Shown here in pieces: positions 47,239 through 60,201 of a DNA stretch of 64,000 bases (within the stretch, counting starts at the first letter, position 1; every line of letters starts with the position of its first letter). The notes beneath the pieces are model-generated. The model worked only from the letters and a program-made list of their open reading frames with translations, ran no database searches and had not been told where the DNA came from. The stretch lies in NCBI GenBank assembly GCA_038501195.1, contig JBBPUQ010000001.1:1922001-1986000 (forward strand). Reading direction: 5' to 3'. The DNA comes from Nemania diffusa (Eukaryota; Ascomycota; Sordariomycetes; Xylariales; Xylariaceae). Position numbers and translations under genes: made by a program.

Positions 47239-50200
47239 TTATACTATATCACTTGCAACATAAGCATGCGAACCATGAACAGTTCCCCCTTTATTGGTAT
47301 TAAGTTCGTCCTCAACTTCCTCCAAAGATGAATCCGTGGGGTCTTCATCATTATCGAGGTGATCATGTACGTGAATGGTTTCCAGCAAGCTGTCATCCTC
47401 CTTGGACCACCCGCCCTGATGTTTCAATAAGTCTGCTGCAGCGAAATGGCCCTGGTGGATTGCCAGTTTCACTGCTTTGACGAAGCGAAGGCGCCAATGT
47501 GCCTGGCCCGAGTATGCTCCAGTTTGCGCCCCCTTGGCGAGCAGAAGTTGCAGCATATCGAGCCTTCCATGTTCTGCGGCACCCTGGAGCGCAGTCCTAC
47601 CATGAGCCCTTGCTGGCGGTGCATCGATCCAGGCCCCTTGGCTAATCAAATTCATAGCAAGTCCAACGTAGCCTTGAATTGCAGCGAGTTGCAGCGCAGT
47701 CGCTCCACCTGTATCGGCGGGTGGACAATTGATGTCTGCTCCGCTTTGGATCAGTTGATGCACAAGGTCTAGACTGCCTTGTTCCACGGCAAGCTGGAGA
47801 GGAGTTCGACGGTAACATCCAAGTCTGCGGTTGCCGTTCGGGTCCGCCCCAGCTCCGAGTAGATATCGTAAAATTTCTAAATTACGCTGTTCTACTGCTA
47901 GTTCCAGAGGAGAGCGATCATAGGACTGGCATATATTGTTCGCATTCGCGTCTGCCCCACTATCGAGCAGAATACGAATAAGTTCTAGATTCCCTTTTAT
48001 TACTGCTAGATGGAGAGGGGAGGCTGAATTTCTTCCACAATAATTGACGTTAACGCCGGCTCCCAGAAGCAAGTTTACCAATTCTTTGTTTTCGTGTTCG
48101 ACCGCACCCAGCAGAGGGTTGGGAGTGTTTTCATATCCATATTTGTGATCATAGCACTGACCATGAGTGAGGAGAGCCTGGGCGAAGGTGACGTTATTGG
48201 AAATCGCAGTCATTGCCCACGTGAGCCTGTCGGGGCGAAAACCATGTTTTAAAAGCTCGGAACAAACCTCAAGCGCAACGGGACCTGTCTTGCGGGCAAC
48301 TAAAGCAAATGGACTCCCCCAGAGACACTCATCGCTTCGGATATCGTCTTCGCGAATACACAAACCTGGGACAGATGATCTCCCCCATTCATCTAATCTC
48401 AATAACATCGGTCCAAAGGTGTGAAGTTGCTGGTTGTCTAGGAGACGCCGCAAAAGACGCATGTTGCCCGATTCTGCGGCTAGAGCAATGGCTGTCACTT
48501 CGAATGGGTTCCCATTTCTATCCGTAGGTCGATTGCGTAGTAGATGCCAAATGATGGGATCGGCGTTTATTCTAATCGCAGCACATAGTGCGCCTGCGTC
48601 ATAGATCTGAGGTTCGATCGCGAGAATTTGGTTGACCGCCTTGCTATTATGTAATAATATAGCTGCCTCGAGGACTGTTTTCCTGACTGAGTTGGTTTCC
48701 ATCAAGCTCCCCCCATGTTGAAGCAGGATTTTCACAATGTCCCAATTTTTCATGCCAACAGCAGAGACTATTTCACCACCAGAGAGTCGTGCACCTTTTG
48801 ATAATAGGAGAGCCACGATATCAGGAAGAAGGCCGGATGCATGTTGCGACTGAAGTGCACATTGTAATGCGCTTTTGGATTTTGTCACATTACAATCGTT
48901 TGGATTACCACCAGCCTCTAAAGCTGCCTTGAGTAACTCGAAGTGGCAATGCTCTGAGGCTAATATTACTTCGTTTCCAACAAGTTTTGCACCCCGCCGG
49001 ATCAAAATGGCCGCACAGTTTGCACGGCCTGACCAGCTCTCACTGTATGGCATCATACTCAATAATGTGAGATCTAACGGGGTTATTTCGAGTGGAAGTG
49101 TAGCCGTATTTTTGAAAGAGAATTGTGCCTCAGTTTTGGCTTTCTCCTCCGTGCCATCAAATTTTGCAATGGTGTTCACATCAGCACCTAACTCGATTAA
49201 GAATTGGACCACATCTTGATGTCCACCATAGCAAGCAGCGTGAAGAGGCGTTATTTTTGAAGTTGTAATATTGTTGGCTTGTATAGGGAAGAGGCGTCGG
49301 CAGGTCCTCAGGTGGCCTAGTCTTGCTGCAACGTGCAATGGCGTGATGCCATACTCATTTGCCTTGATTGGTTGTTGGTCTTTAGAGATCTGGCACAAAT
49401 AGTCAATAACATGATCGTTTTCTGCGGCGGCAGCCGCGATAAGCGCATCCGTTAAAATAGATGCTGGGATTTGTGGCAGCCGACGCAGAATGTGCTGCGT
49501 TTCTGGCAGCCCAGTCGCAGCCGCGACAGATAGGGCAGTCTCTCTGTAAAGAAAGCTTGGGAATCGAGGCTCCAAGCCTACAGAGAGAGAAGCGCCGCAT
49601 TCGAGGAGCGCCTCGACGAGCGACCCATCTTTTCTGGCGATAACTGAATGGAGAGCCCGATCTAAATTCTGCGAAGCCCCATATTGGACCAAAAGCTTGA
49701 TCATATCTAAAGTGATGTCTGCACGAAAGGGGAGCTCCATAGCAGACTCTAGTATTGTCTCGGGTTGTGACCTTGTCGGCAGCCTTCGCACAAGGTTAAG
49801 ATCAGCCCCTGCCTCCAGGAGACTGCGCGTCAACTCAATAATGGAATTTTCCTTGAGTTTGATGTTCGGGTATTCGAAAATCGCATTCCAAAGAGTTTCT
49901 GCAGCAAATGTAGGAGATATTTGTCCAGACAACAATAAATTTTTGACTATGGTTGTCAACGTACCTCCAACAGTGTCGACACTTTCGCTTCTCAAAAATT
50001 TATACACTACCGCATTAAAAAGCTTTTCAATGAATGCATCGACCGTTGGGCTTTTGGAGGTTGGTAGGTTAACGTCGAGACGAAATATGCCACAGTCATG
50101 GAGAACTGCCAAGATATAGTTCCACAGATTATCGTTGTATTTCAAATCAAGGATGTTGTTTGACGTGTTGTAAAAGACCATTGAAATATATTCGTACATA

Positions 50201-51100
50201 CAGTCTTCCTGTGATCCATTCAGGAGGCTCTGAGCACGTTGAAGGTGCTCTTGGGGATACAACTCGGGCATTGATATTCCGATGAGAGATGCTAGCTTGG
50301 AAACTCCGAGTTGCGATAGAGCTGCTGTAAGTGCATGTTTTCTAGGAAGAATTGCATATACTAGATCGTTCGAAAGCATCTTTTGGCACTCTGGGGCGAA
50401 TCGTATAGCGACCCCACGAAACCCTTTTCAAGCAAATGTGAGACAATACGCATCCATAGGTTCTAGGCTGGATCGCTTACTTGGTAACTCTGTCGAAGAG
50501 AATCTAAGCCATGGCAAAGTAGACGGCCACTTAAACTCCATTGGCATTGGCTCCGGAGTACAAACATCAACGTAAGAGCCCAGGGAAGGGGGAGGCGATA
50601 AAGTTCGCTCTATTATAGAGAGTTAGTTCTTACACTTCGCAACTATAAAGAAAACAAAATTGGATAGTAACGAACGTAAATCACGTTGGGTAAATGTCGA
50701 CATATTGCGATGACGGTATGTCTCTTTAGTGACTGTCTCTTGCTTCAGACGTTTACCGCAGAAAATGACTTCACTTTCTTTGCCGTCCCATTTCCTCTTG
50801 CTGATCCGGTCGGCGACGCGATTCCACATCGCACCCTCCATATTCTTTCGGAAATTCCATGTTCTAAGCTTGTATTCCAGTTGGTGACTTCTGTGAGATG
50901 TCAGCGTCGTGAAGTTTTCTAATAGAGCATGTGTAGATAGGCATGTCTTACGTAGAGGTCAGACCAACGGCGGCTAACTCCTTGAGAATTTGGTGAAGAG
51001 GCTTGTTAAGTATGAGATATAAGTGGCGGATCAGCGCCTTGTGCTTGAGCCATTGCTCTTCCCTTAGCTTGGAGATAGCTGGGCCCGGAGCTGTGTCCAT
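47239..51100 (-). CDS. Clr5-domain ankyrin repeat protein
   Basis: Four exons, 51100..50952, 50890..50685, 50609..50481 and 50423..47239, encode 1222 residues. The first two exons build a Clr5 DNA-binding-like domain (about 12-70): EEQWLKHKALIRHLY, then after the join HQLEYKLRTWNFRKN. After a basic linker and a Pro-rich stretch comes the conserved region ending DLVYAILPRKHALTAALSQL. The second half holds many ankyrin repeats, recognisable from ITPLHVAARLGH, ITPLHAACYGGH, ASPLHLAVIKGN, RSPLELAVEQRN, RTPLQLAVEQGS and TALQLAAIQGY. The tail is acidic. Introns are 61, 75 and 57 bp. The second has a weak donor (GTGATT) but a good AACTAAC branch and restores frame. Such proteins form large lineage-specific families in some Sordariomycetes, with unknown partners; a regulatory or self/non-self role is speculation. 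Confidence 0.85.
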
Positions 51101-51852
51101 GCTGTCTGCTACTATTGAACTCGAAAATGAAGGTAGCAAGTATGGCTTTTCTTCGAACCCATCGCAGCTTTAGCACGACGTAGAATAGACATACATGAGG
51201 CTGTTGCGAACTATTTCGAGATCTCACCACCAGGCAATAGATATTCCAAGTTCGGGCATTGCGGTTGGTGACTCCTCTTTCAACGTAAGAGTACAGCAGT
51301 ATGATTGGCTCAAGCCAGAATCGGAATATCAAGACACGGTCCTGGTACTTCCTAGAGCAAGCTACAACGCCATTGGCTAAAGTCAAAATCGTAAAGATGG
51401 CCCTATTCTGACGAGCGGTAATTGGGCGATACTAACCAAATCACACCCACAGTTTCCAAAACCTGGAAATAGTCGACTTATCGTGGGGGCGGTGTCGGCA
51501 GCGTGGCAGCACCTGATAGGCTATACAAAGGCACTATTTGCTTAGCGAAGTATTGGGGCAATACGATAGGTAGTGTGCCCCGGACAAAATCGGAAAACCC
51601 TTGTATCTTGCTGCAGCCACCATACGAATATCTTCAAATATACACTCCCAAATATCCGGTAGGGACAGTAAAGCGTACGCTCTGCTGCATGCCTGACATT
51701 CTATATCCGCATAATGGTCTCCACCGCTCCCCATGGACCAGTTCACCCCTTCTTCTCCTTCCTTTTTCACATGCTCAGGATATAGACATCCAGCGTCCAA
51801 GAGACTAGGTCTCTGTTACGTACAGTGAGGACCTTGCCTTGGTCTGAGCAAT
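51101..51852. promoter_or_regulatory. divergent intergenic region
   Basis: This 0.75 kb lies between the start codons of the Clr5-ankyrin gene (minus) and the small membrane protein (plus), so it should carry both promoters. No clear motif was found. Confidence 0.45.
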
Positions 51853-52266
51853 ATGACTTCATCAAATGCCGGCCTTGTGGGCCCAATAGTGGGCGGACTT
51901 CTTGGTTTCTTGGGGGCCGTTTTGGCAGCCGTCGTTGCTTTCTTTCTTTCCCGCCGGAACAGAAGCCGGCAAGGGGATGAGGAGCACGCGAGTAGGTGTT
52001 CCCGAACTCAGTACGAATGCCCCTTCCCTCGGTTCAGTTTTCTAACCTTCAAAGCGAATCCTCATTCATCTGCGCTCGACAATGTGTCAAGCCCGCATAG
52101 CTTCCATCAGGAATCGGCCACCGATCACCGCCAAGGGTACTATCAGTTCGTCGGGTTTGTGAGCGCTTTCCAATGTAAGATAAATCAGATGATCTATCCT
52201 CTAAATAGCAAGAAAGATAACTCAAACTTCTTTGAAGCCAACGGGCCGAGGACTTCGGGGCGCTAG
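51853..52266 (+). CDS. small single-span membrane protein, hypothetical
   Basis: The open frame encodes 137 residues. It begins MTSSNAGLVGPIVGGLLGFL and continues GAVLAAVVAFFLSRRNR, a glycine-zipper membrane span (about 8-32) followed by a basic stop-transfer, so the tail should be cytosolic. A 63 bp intron is likely at 51992..52054 (donor GTAGGT, branch TTCTAACC, acceptor AAAG). It is a multiple of three, so the frame is kept either way; with it the product is 116 residues. No family is recognised. It is head-to-head with the Clr5-ankyrin gene. The coding call rests on the membrane segment, the ATG context and the good intron signals. Confidence 0.5.
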   Translation: MTSSNAGLVGPIVGGLLGFLGAVLAAVVAFFLSRRNRSRQGDEEHASRCSRTQYECPFPRFSFLTFKANPHSSALDNVSSPHSFHQESATDHRQGYYQFVGFVSAFQCKINQMIYPLNSKKDNSNFFEANGPRTSGR

Positions 52267-52523
52267 ATTGTCATCGACTCGTCGCCAAAGCCGGCAACCC
52301 CGAGCAATTGAGAGACAAGTGCTGTATGTCTGCGTCATCAAGCCAAACAGGACCTTTGGCCAAGTGTATAAACCTCTCTGTTTATATCATGTCTCTACTT
52401 CACATAACGGGAGGCTTGGCAAGAAAATCGGACTCGGATAAAATTCCTGCATCAGTTGCCTTTTTCACGGACGGATGGGACCTGGGTCGGTTGGATACCC
52501 TCATCTAAGGTATGATATCGGCG

Positions 52524-52998
52524 CTAGGAGTAACAAATTTGGTTCTGTAGTCTAGCGAGCATGGTATATAGCCGCACAGATTCGTCTCTCTTTATCCCTT
52601 TAGAGGACTCTACAGACTTGTTATATAATCTCTTATACACACGTTTACTTGTCAGATTTAGATCCGAGGTCTGCAGGAACATTCCCATTGCCACGCCCAT
52701 CACCCCAATTAAGACTACATTTTGCGCAGTTATGCATGCAATCATACTCCGTCCAGATATTACCAAAGCCGAACTCAAGTTCGTGCTTCCAGCCTACCTC
52801 CTCCTCGGTGCTAGTAAATCCGTGTGGGAATACAAGACGAACTGACGGGATCTTGGGCGCCTTGAGGGCGGCGAGGTCTTGGCGAGGGCTTGCCTGAATC
52901 TTGGAGGTATCATTTGATTGAGTACCATTGGCTAGATTGACTAGGTCGATGGGCTTGTCACCTGCATCAGGGGGTGTGGACGTGGCTGAATCAGACAT
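52524..52998 (-). CDS. small membrane protein, hypothetical, two exons
   Basis: Exons 52998..52764 and 52714..52524 are joined over a 49 bp intron (donor GTAATA, branch ATAACTG, acceptor TAG) and encode 141 residues. Residues 1-70 are hydrophilic (MSDSATSTPPDAGDKPIDLV and IPSVRLVFPHGFTSTEEEVG). The splice joins KHELEFGF to VLIGVMGVAMGMFLQT, creating a membrane span that neither frame has alone. A basic tail with SKRVYKRLYNK follows. I do not recognise a family. Without splicing, a 117-residue product ending at 52645 is the alternative. It is the last plausible gene before the AT-rich block. Confidence 0.45.
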
Positions 52999-54547
52999 GA
53001 TACCTGAGCAGGTTTAGAAATAGTCAGATCGAGTGGTGATGAAGTTGAAGTACTAAGAACTTGCAAGCAGGTGGTAATCTGAATGCGCTTTTGAAAGCGA
53101 TTAATCATGATAGAGAGAAGATGGAGGTCTTGGACAGGTTAAGGAACAATACATGACTGCCCTCATAACAGGACACTTGTCTTAAGTTGATCAAGACCGT
53201 ACTACGGCTACCTCATGAGAATACATGATAAGGATGATAAGAACATATAGAAAATATTATAAACACTTACTGATATACAAGATCGTGGAGTTGTAATTAG
53301 AAGAGGCCTTTTTCTCCGGATGGTGTAGTAGTTTTTAGATTCAGGGTTGGCTACGCTGCTTTGGTCTTTCTCAAAGACAGGAGATCGCGGGGTGGCAGGG
53401 TAGATGTGTCCAGAAGCGTAGGCTTAGAGTTTAGATAGTTGAGAGACTTCTGGAGGAGAGAAGAGATAACTGCGATGGACTGCTATCACCTTGAGAACGA
53501 AGACGGTGATTTTGGCGGAGTGGTCAACGACGATGGGGAGTAAGTGACTTGGCTTGAGTTCTGCAAGGTTGAGATTATATATGAATTTGGAACGCCGAAA
53601 TCTAAAGGTAAGAAGGTGAGAGTGGTAGTCAAGGCTGGTAAAAGGCGCGGTTGCTGCGTACGGATATTCACTATGTCACGTATGGCTAGTAGTCCTGCAT
53701 GCAGCCTCAACGACACGATTAAGTTGAAAGGTCAAAGATAGAAGGAATATTCAGGCAAATTTTATGACTGATATGACCGTCAGAGGGCACAGTGCACAGC
53801 AGTTATCTATTAATGAATGAATGGGGTTTAAACAAGAATCTAAGACCTAGTGCATCACAACGACCTAAGTGTAGACTAGGTAGATAGAACGAGACATATT
53901 GTTTATCAAGAAGAAAATAGCCTAGTCACTAATAATATTGCCACGGAGGTATATAGCTGTTACCCAACCCAAGGAAATGAATGCCGATGGTAGTGAATAT
54001 AGAGAACAGGGAAGGGGCGTTGACGTAATATAGAAGAACTTGGTGTTGCTGAGACGACTGAAATCACGAAGCCTGAGCAGTGAAGAAATTAGTGGATGTT
54101 CTGCTAAGAAAGCACTGGGAGCGGTAGAATATACTTTTACTAATCTTAGAAAGATGTTCACTACGGATTGGCTACGAAAGACTATGATTGTTTTAATCAC
54201 GAAAGTTCAGGGGATGTTATTTAGCTGGCTTAACTGTTGAGGTTTCTGAAATCGCTTTATTAGAGTCATCGGCTACATGACTAGTTTAGTAGATATTAGG
54301 GGAACTTCAAGGGGTAAAATAGGCATGGTAGCGTTTCTGATATATAAAGGATATTGAGGGTAATTTATGGTGAACTTGTAGAACATCCTGTAGAGCGCTC
54401 TAAGAGAGACTTGTTTCATAAGATACTCGCAATAGGTAAACTTAAATGAATTAGACGGGGAAGAACCTAAGAGGATAATCACTCGATAGCTAATCGGGAA
54501 GGGCGACAGGGGCGCCACTCAGTCTCAAGACTGTACATGACCAGACG
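52999..54547. other. transition zone before the AT-rich block, no gene supported
   Basis: This 1.5 kb has moderate G+C and several short open frames (for example 53922-54200 and 54273-54518 minus) with no recognisable domain. It may contain the remains of an older insertion. The change to the AT-rich block at about 54,548 is abrupt. Confidence 0.5.
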
Positions 54548-54846
54548 ATATAAAAAGTTATTTTTTTTATATAATAAATTAAATATAGCTTTTTATTAAT
54601 AATATAATTTAACTTATATATAATAAAACTTATTTCATTTATTTATTATATTAACTATAATATTATAATTTTTAATTATAAAAATTTTATATAATTTTAT
54701 TTAATTTTTGTATTTTTTTTATATTATGTTAAAATATTAATATTGATTACAACTATATATTATAGTTTATATAATGCAATATTTGTACTATAGTTGTATA
54801 AACAAATATATAGTTATATAAATAAGTACTTATTTTATATGTTAGC

Positions 54847-54873
54847 AGAGATTTTATTTACAATAAAATCTCT
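54847..54873. repeat. perfect 12 bp hairpin inside the AT-rich block
   Basis: Arms AGAGATTTTATT and AATAAAATCTCT are separated by three bases. It keeps several C/G in TpC/GpA context, which is otherwise rare in the first half of the block. Confidence 0.7.
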
Positions 54874-57800
54874 AGTTATACAAAAAAATTTCTTTTAAAA
54901 TTAATTATTAATATAAATATAATATAATTAATTTTATATTTTATTTATATATAACTTATATATATTATTGTATATATATAGTTTATTAAATATTAATTAA
55001 TAGTTATAAAATATATTATAAATTAGCAAAAGTAAAAACAAAGCTAGCTTAAAGCTTAATTAAACTTAATAAATTTTTATATTATATTTTAAAGTTTTTG
55101 CTTTATATAAATTAAATAATTTTTATATAACAAAGTTTAAAATAAAAAATTAAGTTTAATTATTATATTAAAGTATATTTTATAATATTATAAAGTTTTA
55201 AATATAAAAAATAATATTAAAAATAATAATATATAATTATATTAAATTATTTATTATATAATAGCTAAATAATAAAACTTTTTTACTTTTTATTTTATAT
55301 TTTTAATTATTATAATATTAAAACAGTTATATAATAAAAAAAAACTTTTAATTATATATAATAATAATAATTAATATAATAAAATTGCTTTTAACTATAA
55401 ACTTTTAAAATGTTATATATAAAAACATATTAATATTTAACTATAAAACTAAAAATTTGATATTATAACAGTAATATTAATTATGTTTAATATTTAAATA
55501 GTTTATTATATTATTAAATATAAATATTTAAATTTAATTAACTAGCTATTATAAAAGCTATATATTAAAAACTTTAAATATTAAATATATAAAATATAAA
55601 ATTAAATAAATAAACTAGTTTAATAAAAATTATTTAATATTTTAAAACAAAAAAATATATAATATAATAGTAACAATAGTATAAAATAATAAGCAAAATT
55701 TATATAAATTGTATAAAATTAATACTTGTTTAATAATAATAAACAAGCTTTTTTTTTAGCTATTTAATCAACTTTATTATTTTTTATATAAATATTTAAT
55801 TTATTAATTTCAAATTAACAATTTTATATAACTATAAATAATATAAATATATTTTAATTAAAACTAATATAATTAAAATTAATTTTAAATATATATTTTT
55901 AAATATTTATAAAAAAAAACAATAAACTGTTTATATAATTAACTATTAAATATAAATATATTTTTAATTTTATATATTAATATATAATAACTATTAATTA
56001 TAAACTAAACTTTTAACTAGTTTATAAATATTTTATAATATATTATTTTTTATATATTTTTAAATAATAGTTTTATATTTATATAATATTTAATTTAATA
56101 ATATTAAATATATTTTTTAAGTTATTTTTAATTTAAAATATATAAAATAAAATAATTTTATTAAAAAAATATATTATTTTTTAAAAAAAATAAAAAAAAA
56201 AAAAAAACTATTTTAATAAGTTATATAATTTATTATATAACAAAATATAACTATTTATTAATATATATTAATAATTTAAAATAATAAAAAATTAATACTA
56301 TGTTGTTTTTTTAACAATATTAAAAAGTTATATAAAAAACTTTTATATATATAATATTAAACTAAAAAAAACATAAAATAAAATTTATTATATAATAAAT
56401 ATTTATTTTAATATTAATATAAATTATAGTTAATATTAAACTAATTAAACTAATATTATTTTTATATAAATTAAAAAAAAAAACTTCGATTTATTTATTT
56501 ATAATATATTTAATATTATAATTATAAAATTTATAAAAATATAGCAAATTTTTAATATAAGTTATTAAAACAAAATTTAGTTTAATATAATTATTATATA
56601 AATATATTAAAATATATTAAAGCTAATAATAGTTTTAATATTTTAAAAATTTATATATAAAAGTTTTTTTATTAATTTATAAATTTATTTTTAAATAACA
56701 AATAAAAATAAATTAAAATATTTTATATAAAAAATAAATAATATATATTTTATTAATTAAAAATATTATTAAAACAATTATATAAAAAGTTTTTAATTTA
56801 AAAATATATAAAAATTTTTAAGTTTATTTAATATTTAATAAAATTTTATATAATTAAAAAAACAATTTATTTAAAACTTTTATATAAATAAAAAATATTT
56901 TATATATAAAAAATTAAACTATTAATTAATTAATTATATATTTTAAAAAAAAGCTTATATTAAAAGTATATATTTTAATTTATATAAAACAATTTTTAAT
57001 TATATATTAATATTTAATTAGTTTTTAATATATTTTATAAAATATAAAAAATATATTAAATTAAAATTAAACAAAAATAATTAAAAAATTAATAAAAAAT
57101 AAAAAAATTAATTAATTTAGTTTTTTATAAATAATATATTTATATATTATATAATAAATAAAAATATTTAAAATTAAAATATTATTATTTTGTTTAATTA
57201 GTTTATATTAAATAACTAATATTATATAAAATATTAAAATAAATTATAAAATATAAACATTTTTAATTATTTAATAATAAAAAAAATATAATTAAAAATT
57301 TATTTCTAAATATATTTTTATATAAAAATAAACTAAATATTAAAAATAATATATATTTGTTTTAATAGCAGTTATATAATTATTATAATTAATATTATAT
57401 AAATAAAAAACATATTAAATATAATAATTTATTATATTTTTAATATTATAATATTATTTTTGTTTTTTTTTAAAAATGTTAATTGTTTAAAAATATATTT
57501 TAACAATATAAAAAATTTAATTATATAATATAATAAAAAAACTATTTCTGTTATATATAAATAAAAATATTTATTTTTTAATATAAAACTATATAAAATT
57601 AATATATATTTTATAAAAATAAAACTTTAATAGTTATATTATTGTTTTAAATATTTTTATATAAAATGTTTATATAAAATATTTAATTATATAAAATATA
57701 ATATAAACTATTTAACTTTAAAAAAAATTTAAAAGTTTTGTTATTATTATTAATTATATAATTAAATATTTTAATATTTTAAGTTTTTAATTAAAAATAA

Positions 57801-60170
57801 CTGCAATTTTAATTATAAAGTAATAATTAATGCTATATAAATAAACAGTAAATAAGTTTTTTATATTATTAATATTATAATATTTTTTTAAATAGTAATA
57901 TTTTTAAAATTTATATTTATATATAATATATAAAAAATATTATATAAATATTAAATTAATATATATTAAAAACTATTAAATTATATTGTTTATAATTTAA
58001 ATATTAACTTTTTATTTGAAAAATTTTAAAACTATATATAAATAATAAATATATAATATTATATAATATTTATTAAAACTTATTAAATAATAAACAAAAT
58101 AAAAAAAATATATAAATTATTTTAATATATATATAATATTTTTAAAACAAAAATAAACTATTATATAAAATAAAAGTTAATTTTATAAATAATAATTAAA
58201 GCTTTAAATAATATTATAAAATTAAATAGTTTTATATTTATTTTATTAATTTTTAATATATATTTAAAAATTAATTAAAATTTACTTTTATTATTAAATA
58301 TTATATAAAAAGCTAAAGCAATAAAAAAAGTAATAAAAATATTATATAAAAAATATATAAAAATTATAGCTATATATAATATATTTTTATTATTTTTAAA
58401 AAATAAAATATTTATATAAAAAAAAAAATAAAACTAAAATAAACTATATAAAATTTAATTAATTAAAAAATTAAATATTATTATTAATTTAATAAATAAT
58501 TTAATATATTTTTAATATATATAAATAAAACTTTATTATTATATAAAAAAAATATAATTATTAAAAAATTAAAAAATAAATTTAATAAAAGTTTAATATT
58601 TTTAAACTTTTATTATATAAAAAAAATACAGTAAATATTAAATTAATGATTTAACAAAACTTGTATATATATATTAGGTGTATATAACTAAGATTTAAAC
58701 CAGGATTTTTATTAAATAACTAAATAAATAAAAAATATAAAAACTTATTAAAATCTACAAAACTTATAAGTTCTATATATATATACATATAAATAACTTA
58801 TATATAATTTTTTTAGTTATATTTTTTTTTATAAAATATATATATAAATTAATATAAAACTTTAAAACTTAAAAATAAATTTTAAACTTTATAAATTACT
58901 TTGAATTTTTTTATATATATATATATAAAAAGTTTTATTAATATTAATTAGTAATTATAAAATATAATTATAAATTAACAAAGTAAAAAAGCAAAAATTA
59001 GTTATTATTAAAAATAACTTTTATATTTTTTTTTTTTTTTTTATATAAAAAGTAAACTATTATTTATATTAATTAATTAAAAATATATTAAATTAATTAT
59101 TAAATAAAAAAAACTTAATTATTGCAAAATTAAAATTAATTTTATATAATAATTTAGTTATTTTTATATAAAAATTAATAAAACTATTAAAATTTAAAAG
59201 TTAAAATTTAAAAAAGTATTAATATATTTATATATATTTATTTTATATATATTTTAAAAAAGATTTTTTTTTTTTAAACTTTAGTTTTATATAATATATA
59301 TTATTAATTATATATTATTTATTATATTATATTTAATTTATAGTTTTTTTTATTTTATAACAATTTTAAAGCTTTTATTTAAAGTTATTTATAATATAAA
59401 ATAATATTTTAATATTTTAAAAAGTTTGTTATATTTATAAACATAATAAAATTAAATATTATTTAAAATAATAATAAAAATAGTTTAAATTAGCTTTAAT
59501 TTTAGATTTTTTTTAAAAAAGCTTAATTTTTTATTTTTATTACTATTTTTGAACTATTAATTAATATATTAGTTTTATAAAAAACTTTTATAAAAATATA
59601 AATAAAAAATTATTAATTAAAACTTAAATAAAACAAATAAAATTAATATATTGTTAAATTATATAATTTTTGATTTAAAACTATATTAAAAATAACTTTT
59701 AAAAAAAAAAAAAAAAAAACTAATAATTTTATTAACTGCAAAAAATAGCAAAACTTTAAATAATCAGTTTTTTTTTATTAATATTTAATTTTTAAAATAT
59801 ATTAACAATATAATTATAATATTATTTTTATATTTTTTAATAACAATAATATAATTAAGTTTATTATATATATAAATTATTAATAAAAATATAATAAATT
59901 TAAATTAAACTTAGAATATATTATTTAAAGTAATATTATATATTAAGTTTAAAAGTATAATATAAAAAAAAAAAAGCTAGCTTAAAGTTAATAAAAAAGA
60001 TTTATTTAATTTAAGTTTTGGCTTATTTCTACTATTTATTTTTATTTTATTACTAATAAAACTTACTATAGTATAAAGTCTCTTTTTATTAAAATAACTT
60101 CTTTATTTAACTGTATTAAGTGCTAGAACATACAAAAAAATATATTAACTTTAATATTTTTAGTTACTTA

Positions 60171-60201
60171 ATTACTTAATCAATTAATCAATTAATCAAT
60201 T
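60171..60201. repeat. 8 bp tandem repeat (AATCAATT-type)
   Basis: Three to four degenerate copies of an octamer of the form TTAATCAA occur near the start of the slightly less AT-rich second half of the block. Confidence 0.6.
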
